Of a stretch of DNA of 64,000 nt, positions 19,286-27,101 are shown in pieces. The notes under the pieces were generated by a model. The model saw only the letters and a program-made list of their open reading frames with translations. It searched no databases and was not told where the DNA came from. The position numbers were made by a program, and so were the translations under genes. Each line of letters starts with the position of its first letter. Position 1 is the stretch's first letter. The stretch lies in contig NZ_CP092588.1 of assembly GCF_023920225.1 (NCBI RefSeq), positions 1 through 64,000 on the forward strand, written 5' to 3'. The DNA is from Vibrio gazogenes (GTDB taxonomy: Bacteria; Pseudomonadota; Gammaproteobacteria; Enterobacterales; Vibrionaceae).

Positions 19286-19343
19286 ATTCTGGGCATCTGA
19301 GGATTACTTGTCAAAAACTCCGTTTTTTTTGTGAAAAGCTCCG
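19286..19343 (-). promoter_or_regulatory. putA promoter with AraC-type direct-repeat operator
   Basis: Two 13-bp direct repeats, GTCAAAAACTCCG (19310-19322) and GTGAAAAGCTCCG (19331-19343), start 21 bp apart, i.e. two helical turns, the pattern bound by AraC-family proteins. On the minus strand a perfect -35 TTGACA (19314-19309) overlaps the promoter-proximal repeat. CAGAAT (19291-19286) follows after 17 bp as -10. This is the class II activator arrangement. The rest of 19233-19538 shows no gene. Confidence 0.6.
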
Positions 19344-19538
19344 ATATTTAACAAATTAAAAACACAATCACATCAATTAAACTAACGTATCGACATATTT
19401 TTTTAGCGAACAGCGAAAGATATAAACACATTAAGACCGCTGAAAAACAGACCCAAACGGATCAGTCCATATCAGCAATGGTGTGGGAAACAAATAAGAA
19501 AGAAAAAACGATGGTAGGGTTGATTTAGGATCAACGCC

Positions 19539-20354
19539 TTATTTTTGGTAACGTTTTTTGTAAGCAGACGGGGATAGGCCAACGAGTCGAATAAATGCAT
19601 GAGAGAAAGAGCTCTGCCCTGAGAAACCGGTAACATCCGCAATCTGTCCCAGCGTATATCCGCCCTGTTGAATGAGCCGTTTTGCCATTTGAACTCGCTT
19701 ATCCAACACATACTGATACGGTGTGACACCAGTCGTTGCTTTAAAATGTGAGTGGAATTGACTTTCTCCGAGAAAAACACGGCCGGCAAGTTGGGCAACC
19801 GTGATCGGTCGTCCTATATTTCGATCGATATAATGATCAATGATGTCCATATCGAAGCGAGACTCTTTGACGTGTGGAACATAACCGGTGATATGACGAG
19901 GTAAGATCGAGACGAGCGTATCATGACAAGCCTGACTCAGCAGATAATCTTCCGGAGCTGTGGCAATCTCCTGCCCCAGAATTCGAATCAGATTCTTAAA
20001 TGGTTCATCGAGGCAAAAATAGCATCCAGAATTCGACAGATCATTGAATTGTTGCATCATCAGTGGTGCTTCTGTCGCAAAAAACGGTAAATTGAGAACC
20101 ATGATATCAGCACTTTCAACAATCCCACCGAAAGCGTGGTTGACTCCCGCGTGGACAATACACCCCTGCCCCGGGCCAACTCGGTTACCATAGCCACTAA
20201 TTTCAAATTCCGTCATTCCATTAAGGCATACGACAATTTGTGTATAAAAATGAGCATGGCAATCCATCCCCGATGGCAACGTCATCACTTCCGCCGGTCT
20301 CGGCGTCGGCGTTTGATCGGACACCGATAAGGAAGCTTTTTTTTGCATAGACAT
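19539..20354 (-). CDS. AraC-family transcriptional activator, probable proline-use regulator
   Basis: A 271-residue regulator: an N-terminal cupin-like ligand-binding domain (about 15-150) and two C-terminal helix-turn-helix motifs (about 170-268, including PITVAQLAGRVFLGESQFHS and GYTLGQIADVTGFSGQSSFS, ending SPSAYKKRY). The ATG at 20354 has GAGGAGG seven bases upstream. The gene is directly upstream of putA on the same strand, and a matching direct-repeat operator lies in front of putA. It is therefore the likely activator of putA-putP in response to proline (a PutR role). That role is inferred from context. Confidence 0.85.
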   Translation of the reverse strand: MSMQKKASLSVSDQTPTPRPAEVMTLPSGMDCHAHFYTQIVVCLNGMTEFEISGYGNRVGPGQGCIVHAGVNHAFGGIVESADIMVLNLPFFATEAPLMMQQFNDLSNSGCYFCLDEPFKNLIRILGQEIATAPEDYLLSQACHDTLVSILPRHITGYVPHVKESRFDMDIIDHYIDRNIGRPITVAQLAGRVFLGESQFHSHFKATTGVTPYQYVLDKRVQMAKRLIQQGGYTLGQIADVTGFSGQSSFSHAFIRLVGLSPSAYKKRYQK

Positions 20355-20604
20355 CCCACATCCTCCTCAAAATCCGGTGCGACAATTGCGATACGCAATA
20401 TAGTATCAATCATATGAATAGTTGATTTTTACCTTAGAACCGCTATTTTTTCAAACACAACGACACAAGATAAGCATACAGATGATTATCAGAAATGATG
20501 AATCCAAATCTGTAACTAATTCCGTGAAAATAATTGCCGTTCATGTATATTAGGCATGTTGATAAATCTCGAAAGAGTATGACGCTGAGCGTTTGAGCGA
20601 AATC

Positions 20605-20642
20605 CGGAACAATGATCAAGTGCACATAAATTACGGAGAATG
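20605..20642 (+). other. Distal RctB 39-mer-like site
   Basis: Starts with CGGAACAATGATCAAG, identical to the start of the inc-region element at 38189. The second arm CGGAGAATG ends at the same distance (38 bp in all) as CGGAAGCATG does in the origin copy. It lies in the 535-bp gap 20355-20889 between the AraC gene and the PEGA-domain gene, 18 kb from the origin. Nothing else recognisable is in that gap. Confidence 0.6.
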
Positions 20643-20889
20643 TTTGTTCAAGCGCAAACCAGAGCAGAGATTGAGGTGAAGTACTTGCATATTTTCTCAT
20701 TCGGCTCAAAATGGAAGTTGCATGTTTAAAATATACAAAATCAGAGACCTAAGTTAAATTTTGTGTTATTCATGCTTCCAATAGAGTAAGAATTATGAGA
20801 CAGCTACTTCATTATTTTTCTAGTTGTCGAGTCATTGTCTTCTCCACAGAGTTACTGTGGCTAAACGTTAAAAATTGTTGCAGGGACCT

Positions 20890-21996
20890 ATGATAGTACG
20901 TCACATCCCAGCGCTCGTATTGGCGCTTATCCCTCTTTTGGGACCAGCATTTGTATATGCTGATGAAGCAAATGTCGCACAGACTGATCCTGTTGCGACG
21001 ATTGATGCAAAAATAGATACAAAGCAAGGTGAAATAAAATCTATTTCATCCAAGTACGATACTGAGATCACGAAACTCCAGCAGTTGAAAAATGATCAAG
21101 ACCGTTTGAAACGCGAGGGCGGTAAGCTGGAAACGAAAAGAAATCGTGCCAAATCCGATCTGGACAAACAATATAGCCAACTTCTCGAAGATCCGGACAT
21201 CGATTTAACAACCTTTCAGAAAAAGTATCAGGAAGTCTGGAATGAGTTAAAGCAAAATCAGGCAGCTCGACTGGATAATGAACAGACGATTACTGAAAGT
21301 GAAATGCGTGTTTCCCAGCTCAAACAGAAGCAAGCCCGTCTGAAAAGTGAGCTCGACAACCTGAAAGAGTCTCGGGTTGAAGCTCGGGTCAAACGCATTA
21401 ATGCTGAGTTGATGGATAGCAACACGATTGAAGCGAACTATAAGACAACGTGTTCTACGACGATGACGTTGGGTGAATGTGCGAATCAAGGTGTTTATCT
21501 AACCAAACAGAAAGCAGTCTCCGCCTTTCAGGATAAACTACTCGATAATCTGACAGAGTCTGTCATCGCCAAGCAAAATCTTAAAAATATCGATCTGAAT
21601 GTATCAATTCAGGATAGCCAGATTTTGTCGAGCGGTTTTCAGGGTAACAATGATTACTACACGAAGATTCAAGCACAACTTCAGGCTCGGCCAGAAACAA
21701 CTACCGGATGTAAATTGTTGGGTGTATCAACACGGTACTGTCTGCAAGGACAGAAAAACTATAAGCCGAAAAAAGAAAAGCAGTGGGCAAACATAACCGT
21801 CCGCTCTGACCAGTATCAAGATTCTGTGACGATTGACGGAGTCAGTTATGGTAGTACTCCAGTTGAGATTGTTCTACCACACGGTCGCCATCAGTTTACA
21901 GTGTCCAAAGACGGGTATGAGACATATAATCAAGTCATTACAGTCAATAGTAATGATACGGTATGGGTCAAACTTCGTCCGAATAAGCAAAGCTAA
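20890..21996 (+). CDS. Coiled-coil and PEGA-domain envelope protein
   Basis: About 368 residues. The chosen ATG at 20890 follows GCAGGGA; an upstream in-frame TTG at 20875 has no ribosome site. A signal peptide (LVLALIPLLGPAFVYA) leads into a long Lys/Gln-rich coiled coil (about 35-170), a middle domain with paired cysteines (TTCSTTMTLGEC, GCKLL, RYCLQ) and a C-terminal PEGA domain (VTIDGVSYGSTPVEIVLPHG). It probably sits in the periplasm or is anchored to the envelope. It is a paralogue of the first 370 residues of the next gene. Function unknown; the lap secretion genes nearby make a role in surface structure or adhesin handling possible. Confidence 0.8.
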   Translation: MIVRHIPALVLALIPLLGPAFVYADEANVAQTDPVATIDAKIDTKQGEIKSISSKYDTEITKLQQLKNDQDRLKREGGKLETKRNRAKSDLDKQYSQLLEDPDIDLTTFQKKYQEVWNELKQNQAARLDNEQTITESEMRVSQLKQKQARLKSELDNLKESRVEARVKRINAELMDSNTIEANYKTTCSTTMTLGECANQGVYLTKQKAVSAFQDKLLDNLTESVIAKQNLKNIDLNVSIQDSQILSSGFQGNNDYYTKIQAQLQARPETTTGCKLLGVSTRYCLQGQKNYKPKKEKQWANITVRSDQYQDSVTIDGVSYGSTPVEIVLPHGRHQFTVSKDGYETYNQVITVNSNDTVWVKLRPNKQS

Positions 21997-22153
21997 ATGC
22001 CAATTTGTGAATTATTTTTTGGGTACGATTCACAAAGATATGGTTACGACGCCATTTTGTCTGTAAGTTATTGATATATGACTTATGGTCGAATGGCGTT
22101 TTCGTTTACAATCGATCAGACGACTTGACGATCCAACATTGAAGTACAAAAGC

Positions 22154-23986
22154 ATGCGACAAGGAATAACTGCTCTATTATCAACCCTCCTGCTTGGTTT
22201 CGTATCATTCAGCGCTTTTGCTGAGGATGCGACATTGCCAGAAGAAGCCGCACCTTTAGTCAACCAAATTGACGATGCACTTTTCAGTAAAAATACTGAG
22301 CTGGAAAAAGCCCAGAAAGTTTTACAAGAAAAACAACAGACTGTCGCAAACCAACACACCGAGCTCAACAGACTTCATCAACAAAATAAGGAACTTTCAG
22401 CCAAGCTGAACCAAACAAAAAAAGATTTGGAAAATGCCTATCAAAAGATGATCTCGGATCCCAAACTGGATATCAGCGCTTATCAGTCTACCTACCAAAA
22501 TGCATGGTCAAAATACAAGCAAAATCAGAAGAGTTTGTTTGATATGGATAACCAACTGGAAGAACAGAAAGGGTTACTCAAAGATCAGGAAACAAAGGTT
22601 TCTCTACTCAAAAAGAACATTGCCGATCTCCAGAGAAATAAGTTGAAAGCCCGGGCAAAACGTTTGAGGATCGAACTGTTAAAAGAAGGGGTGGAGAAAG
22701 TCAGCTTCACCAACCGTTGTCACCCATCAATGACAATTGCCGCATGTGAACAACAAACCATAAAACTGGCTCTGCAAAAAGCTGTCAAACAGTTCCAGAC
22801 ATCTTTACTGAACAGTGTTAGCGAGTCTCCAACGGCAATGAAACATGCTTCGAAAGCGTCCCTGAATATTCATGTCCTTCAGCATCAGACAATTCAGTCG
22901 GGTTTCTCTGATGCCAGCCGGTATCAAACCATTGTTGAAGCGCGGTTGGGAGCACGGCCTAGCAATGCAGCGCCTTGCCAACTTTTAGATATTGATGCCC
23001 AGTACTGTATCATTGATGATCAACAACCAATTCAGCAGGAAGTCGCTTGGTTTAATCTGACACTTCGTTCCAATCTATATGACGACCAAGTGATCATTGA
23101 TGATGTTCGTTATGGTCATACACCACTGACATTAACGCTACCGGAAGGTGTTCATCAGGTCCGGATCGAAAAAACAGGTTATATTCCGTATCAAACAGAG
23201 GTTAATCTGAAGTCAGACAGCCAACTTCGGGCTGTTTTGAAAGAAGAGCATAATCAGTTGAAAACTGGCTATGCATTTGCGGATGCATTATCACCAAGCC
23301 TCTCAGGGCCCGAGTTGGTCACGATAACGCCAGGGAAATTCTTTATCGGGGAACATGCATCGACCCAAGTGTTCCTTGATCATGCTTTCGCGATTTCATC
23401 AACCCCCATCACCGTTGGACTGTTCAAAGCATTTGTCACTCAGACCAATTACCGTTCAGATGCAGAATTGATGAAAACGTGTGTGGCGATGATCAATAAC
23501 CAAATGACCCCCCAGTCTGGCCATTACTGGCGTAATCCAGGATTTAAACAATCTTCGCAATCTCCGGTTGTTTGCGTCAGCCAAAATGATGCGAAAGCAT
23601 TTACAGACTGGCTTTCAAAACAAACAGGGTTTAAATACCGCCTCCCAACGGAAGATGAATGGGAAATTGCAGCTCGGGCTGGTACTCAAACCGACTACTG
23701 GTGGGGCGATGATTTTGCTACCGGCTTAGCCAATACCGGGTGGAGTGGCTCTTTCTGGGCAAACAAAAGCACATCTCCGGTCAAATCATTCCCTGCTAAT
23801 CCTCTCGGACTGTATGACGTTATCGGAAACGTCTGGGAATGGACCAGCGCGCCTCAAGGTCTCCTTAAAGGCGGAGCTTGGAGTTTCTCACCACTCAATG
23901 CAGTGGTCTATAGCCAACTCTTCTCTGAGCCATCAACAGCCGCTAATTACATCGGTTTTCGAGTTGTAAGAGACATTAAAGAGTAA
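22154..23986 (+). CDS. Coiled-coil, PEGA and formylglycine-generating-enzyme-like domain protein
   Basis: About 610 residues from the ATG at 22154, chosen because it begins the signal peptide MRQGITALLSTLLLGFVSFS; the ribosome site is weak. Layout: coiled coil (about 35-175), cysteine-bearing middle domain matching the preceding gene (NRCHPSMTIAAC, PCQLL, QYC), PEGA domain (about 315-385) and an FGE-sulfatase/SUMF1-like fold (about 400-608; YRLPTEDEWEIAARAG, GLYDVIGNVWEWT, LLKGGAWSFSP). The C-terminal fold lacks the catalytic cysteine pair expected of true formylglycine-generating enzymes, so it is likely a binding rather than an enzymatic module. An intrinsic terminator follows. Confidence 0.85.
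   Translation: MRQGITALLSTLLLGFVSFSAFAEDATLPEEAAPLVNQIDDALFSKNTELEKAQKVLQEKQQTVANQHTELNRLHQQNKELSAKLNQTKKDLENAYQKMISDPKLDISAYQSTYQNAWSKYKQNQKSLFDMDNQLEEQKGLLKDQETKVSLLKKNIADLQRNKLKARAKRLRIELLKEGVEKVSFTNRCHPSMTIAACEQQTIKLALQKAVKQFQTSLLNSVSESPTAMKHASKASLNIHVLQHQTIQSGFSDASRYQTIVEARLGARPSNAAPCQLLDIDAQYCIIDDQQPIQQEVAWFNLTLRSNLYDDQVIIDDVRYGHTPLTLTLPEGVHQVRIEKTGYIPYQTEVNLKSDSQLRAVLKEEHNQLKTGYAFADALSPSLSGPELVTITPGKFFIGEHASTQVFLDHAFAISSTPITVGLFKAFVTQTNYRSDAELMKTCVAMINNQMTPQSGHYWRNPGFKQSSQSPVVCVSQNDAKAFTDWLSKQTGFKYRLPTEDEWEIAARAGTQTDYWWGDDFATGLANTGWSGSFWANKSTSPVKSFPANPLGLYDVIGNVWEWTSAPQGLLKGGAWSFSPLNAVVYSQLFSEPSTAANYIGFRVVRDIKE
23376..23387 (+). other. Origin-type 12-mer inside the FGE-domain gene
   Basis: TTGATCATGCTT within TCCTTGATCATGCTTTCG (23373-23390), identical over 18 bp to the copy in putA (17503-17520) although reading frame and protein context differ. 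Candidate distal RctB site. Confidence 0.45.
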
Positions 23987-24008
23987 GAATAATTTACCGA
24001 CCAAACCA

Positions 24009-24034
24009 AAAAGGGAAGCCATTGCTTCCCTTTT
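24009..24034 (+). terminator. Intrinsic terminator after the FGE-domain gene
   Basis: AAAAGGGAAGC-CATT-GCTTCCCTTTT, 11-bp stem, 22 bp after the stop codon; nearly symmetrical, so it can also stop transcription from the convergent pdxH. Confidence 0.85.
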
Positions 24035-24086
24035 CTGTATCTGTTGCCATCTGATGGTTAATGAGGGCGATAACAAGCTCAATAGA

Positions 24087-24737
24087 TTAAGGTGCCAATC
24101 GGTTAATCTCCCACGGTTCGCCACCTTGACCCATCTCTTGTTGAGAATAAAGGAACCGATCATGCAAACGATGTTCCCCACCCTGCCAAAATTCGAAACT
24201 CTCAGGAATCACGCGATACCCTCCCCAAAAGCTAGGGACAGGAATTTCTCCTTGGGTAAACTTTTGCTTTAACTCCAGAAACTTCCCTTCCAATATACCC
24301 CGGGCAGAGATTCGCTGGCTTTGATGGCTGGCAATGGCAGCCAACTGACTATCTTTCGGACGAGAGGAAAAGTATTTAAAATTTTCCATCGCTGAAAGTT
24401 TCTGGGCCCGTCCGGTGATATGCACCTGACGATCTAACATATGCCACGGAAAATGAAGACTAATGCGATTATTGTGTTCAATATGCTGTGCTTTACGGCT
24501 ACCCAGATTGGTATAGAAAATGAACCCATGTTCACCAGAATCTTTCAGCAATACAATCCGCTGAAAAGGTTGACCATCGGGAGCAACTGTCGCAACTGTC
24601 ATGGCTGTCGGATCAGAAATATTGGCATCAATCGCCTGTTGTAGCCAATGCTCGAATTGATGAAAAGGATTCTGTATTAAATCTTTTTTTCTCAAACCAC
24701 CTTGAATATATTCTCGACGAATATCAGAGAGTTTCAT
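24087..24737 (-). CDS. pdxH: Pyridoxamine 5'-phosphate oxidase
   Basis: FMN enzyme making pyridoxal 5'-phosphate from PNP or PMP; cytoplasmic. The 216 residues show the family pattern: [18 protein letters not shown] at the N-terminus, [24 protein letters not shown] (FMN binding), [10 protein letters not shown], and the C-terminal signature [14 protein letters not shown]. Length is standard. It is divergent from lapC, with about 247 bp between them holding both promoters. PLP is needed by glycogen phosphorylase elsewhere in the window, but there is no operon link. Confidence 0.97.
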   Translation of the reverse strand: MKLSDIRREYIQGGLRKKDLIQNPFHQFEHWLQQAIDANISDPTAMTVATVAPDGQPFQRIVLLKDSGEHGFIFYTNLGSRKAQHIEHNNRISLHFPWHMLDRQVHITGRAQKLSAMENFKYFSSRPKDSQLAAIASHQSQRISARGILEGKFLELKQKFTQGEIPVPSFWGGYRVIPESFEFWQGGEHRLHDRFLYSQQEMGQGGEPWEINRLAP

Positions 24738-24984
24738 GAGCGCTCCTGCGTTTTTTTCGTGATTGTGCGCCTTTCATATCGATAAGACAAGTGTCACATT
24801 ACTCCCCCGACAAAACGGCAACAATTTTCAGAAAAACCAAGCAATCTCGTAAAGGTATGGTACAGTTTCTAACGAAAAGAGAGGAATTCAGCGATTTTCA
24901 GCATCTATCTGGTGCCAATTCTTAACATTTCATCAGACTAGTAATAAAATCAACAGAGTAATCCGAACCGAATAGGATGTCTTG

Positions 24985-26376
24985 ATGCGTAAAGACAGCT
25001 ACAGCGAGCTTTCATCAGAAGAACTGGAATATGTTGACGATAAAACTGCGGCACTTCTGCTGAATACCCCCAATAGTGCTCGGATTATGTTATGGGTTAT
25101 GGTTGTTTTTTTTGTTACTGCAATCATTTGGGCATCTTTTGCTGAAATAGATAAAGTCACTGTCGGAAATGGGAAAGTCATCCCCTCCTCCCAAGTTCAA
25201 GTCATCCAAAACTTAGAAGGCGGGCTGGTCAAAAAAATTCTGGTCAAAGAGGGTCAGCACGTCGAAAAAGGCCAACAACTGATACTCCTTGATAAAACTC
25301 GCTTCTTGTCCGATTACCGCGAGCGAGAGCAGGAGGTTGCCAACTTAACAGCAAACGTCGTCCAACTGTCCACCGCCATTAACAGTGTGCAAATTAATGA
25401 AAAATTCGACGAAACCAACTGGCAGAAAAATGTTGTCGTAACCTACCATCATTTGAAATTCCCCCAAGCCTTGGTTGAAAAAAAAGCCAAATTAGTGAAA
25501 CGACAAGAAGCACAGTACACGCAGTCACTGGATAATTTGAGAAACCAGCTTTCGGTCGTCGATCAACAAATCAAACAAAAAAATCAGGATCTGATTGAAT
25601 TACAAGCCAGAGTCGCGAATTTGGAGCAAAGCTATAAGTATGTTCAAAAAGAGCTACAAATGACTGAACCACTGGCAAAAGAAGGCGTTGTACCAGAGAT
25701 CGAGATTCTAAAATTACAACGACAAGTGAATGATATCCGCCGAGATATGACATCTGGCCAATTAAAAATCCCACTGGCAAAAGCGGCTTTCAAAGAAGCG
25801 ATGTATAGCCGTATCGATACCGCACAAACCTTCCGCTCCGAACAGCAGGACAAGTTAAATCAAGCTCAGGATAAGCTATCAGCGCTCACCGAGTCAGCAG
25901 TCGGGCTGGAAGACCGAGTCAACCGGACGGTGGTCGTTTCTCCAGTCAACGGCACGGTCAAAACACTCAATGTCAATACTGTGGGTGGCGTGATTCAACC
26001 GGGGATGGATATTGTTGAAATTGTCCCTTCAGAAGATACATTACTTGTTGAAGCAAAAATTGCCCCTCAAGACATTGCTTTCCTTCGTCCGAATTTACAT
26101 GCTATCGTCAAATTTAGTGCCTATAACTTTAGTAAATATGGCGGATTGGAAGGCACACTTGAACACATCAGTGCCGATACCTCTCAGGATGAAGAGGGCA
26201 ACAGTTTCTATATTGTTCGGGTCAGGACGTTTTCCACCACATTGCATCATGATGGAGACCTCCCTATTATCCCGGGAATGACCGCATCAGTAGATATCAT
26301 CACCGGGAAAAGAACCGTGATGGAGTATCTTTTACAGCCGATACTTGGTGCACAGGAAAACGCACTGAAAGAATAA
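24985..26376 (+). CDS. lapC: Type I secretion periplasmic adaptor (LapC/HlyD family)
   Basis: Membrane-fusion subunit that, with LapB and an outer-membrane TolC/LapE-type channel, exports large repeat adhesins. About 463 residues from the ATG at 24985 (AGGA 7 bp upstream; a TTG three bases earlier is less likely). It has a cytoplasmic N-terminus, a TM (about 35-52), a lipoyl motif (VIQNLEGGLVKKILVKEGQ), a long coiled coil (about 110-310) and the C-terminal HlyD barrel (VVSPVNGTVKTLNVNTVGGV, about 315-335). Its stop overlaps an upstream ATG of the next frame. The four genes lapC-lapG-lapD-lapB form one tight operon. Confidence 0.92.
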   Translation: MRKDSYSELSSEELEYVDDKTAALLLNTPNSARIMLWVMVVFFVTAIIWASFAEIDKVTVGNGKVIPSSQVQVIQNLEGGLVKKILVKEGQHVEKGQQLILLDKTRFLSDYREREQEVANLTANVVQLSTAINSVQINEKFDETNWQKNVVVTYHHLKFPQALVEKKAKLVKRQEAQYTQSLDNLRNQLSVVDQQIKQKNQDLIELQARVANLEQSYKYVQKELQMTEPLAKEGVVPEIEILKLQRQVNDIRRDMTSGQLKIPLAKAAFKEAMYSRIDTAQTFRSEQQDKLNQAQDKLSALTESAVGLEDRVNRTVVVSPVNGTVKTLNVNTVGGVIQPGMDIVEIVPSEDTLLVEAKIAPQDIAFLRPNLHAIVKFSAYNFSKYGGLEGTLEHISADTSQDEEGNSFYIVRVRTFSTTLHHDGDLPIIPGMTASVDIITGKRTVMEYLLQPILGAQENALKE

Positions 26377-26426
26377 TGGAGCCGATATCTGCCCATGAAC
26401 AATCCGATCAGAAAAATAGAGGCATT

Positions 26427-27095
26427 ATGAAACGCTGGCTGACAGTCATCTCAATGCTATTAATACTGATGGTATCGTCATTACAGGCCCTTGATACCAC
26501 GGAACAGAAGTGGGTAAATGCCGTCACCCGAGTTTACGGTGAGCGGGCAGGAAAACGAGTAGCCGCTTGGCGAAATGCTCTGGCCGAATATAAACCGCTC
26601 TCAACACAAGAAAAACTGGAAAAAGTGAATGCCTTTTTCAATCAGCTCTACTTCGTCAGCGATATTAAGTTATGGGGTAAACAAGATTACTGGGCAACAC
26701 CGCTGGAATTTCTGGGAGCCAATGCCGGTGATTGTGAAGATTTTACGATTGCCAAATATTTCTCTCTCAGAGAAATTGGCATACCGGACAGTAAACTGAG
26801 ATTAGTCTATGTTAAAGCCATTAAACTCAATCAGTTTCACATGGTTCTGGCCTATTACAAAACACCAGATGCAGAGCCTCTCATCCTCGATAATCTGATA
26901 CCTCAAATCAAGCCAGCAAGACGCAGAACTGATTTATTGCCGATCTACAGTTTCAATGGTCGGAATCTATGGCTGATGAAATCGAAAAATAGTCAGTTGG
27001 CGGGCGACTCATCTCGTTTGAGTCTGTGGAATGACTTAAGGAATCGGGAACGGGAACTCATTTTGAATAAACCGATAATTAGCTACGATGGGTAG
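26427..27095 (+). CDS. lapG: LapG-type periplasmic cysteine protease
   Basis: Calcium-dependent transglutaminase-like cysteine protease (BTLCP) that cleaves the retention module of LapA-type adhesins and releases cells from surfaces. About 222 residues from the ATG at 26427, which has AGAGG upstream and starts the signal peptide MKRWLTVISMLLILMVSSLQ; the overlapping ATG at 26376 has no good site. The catalytic triad is visible: Cys in NAGDCEDF, His in QFHMVLAYY and Asp in LILDNL. It precedes lapD, whose periplasmic domain sequesters LapG when c-di-GMP is high. Confidence 0.92.
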   Translation: MKRWLTVISMLLILMVSSLQALDTTEQKWVNAVTRVYGERAGKRVAAWRNALAEYKPLSTQEKLEKVNAFFNQLYFVSDIKLWGKQDYWATPLEFLGANAGDCEDFTIAKYFSLREIGIPDSKLRLVYVKAIKLNQFHMVLAYYKTPDAEPLILDNLIPQIKPARRRTDLLPIYSFNGRNLWLMKSKNSQLAGDSSRLSLWNDLRNRERELILNKPIISYDG

Positions 27096-27101
27096 GGAAA
27101 T

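Noticed and set aside
20570-20600. Partial resemblance to a c-di-GMP-I (GEMM) riboswitch (CTCGAAAGAG followed by GACGC and AGC) before the PEGA gene.
   Set aside because: The paired upstream half with GGCAAAC and the conserved ACGCA segment is missing, so the fold cannot form.
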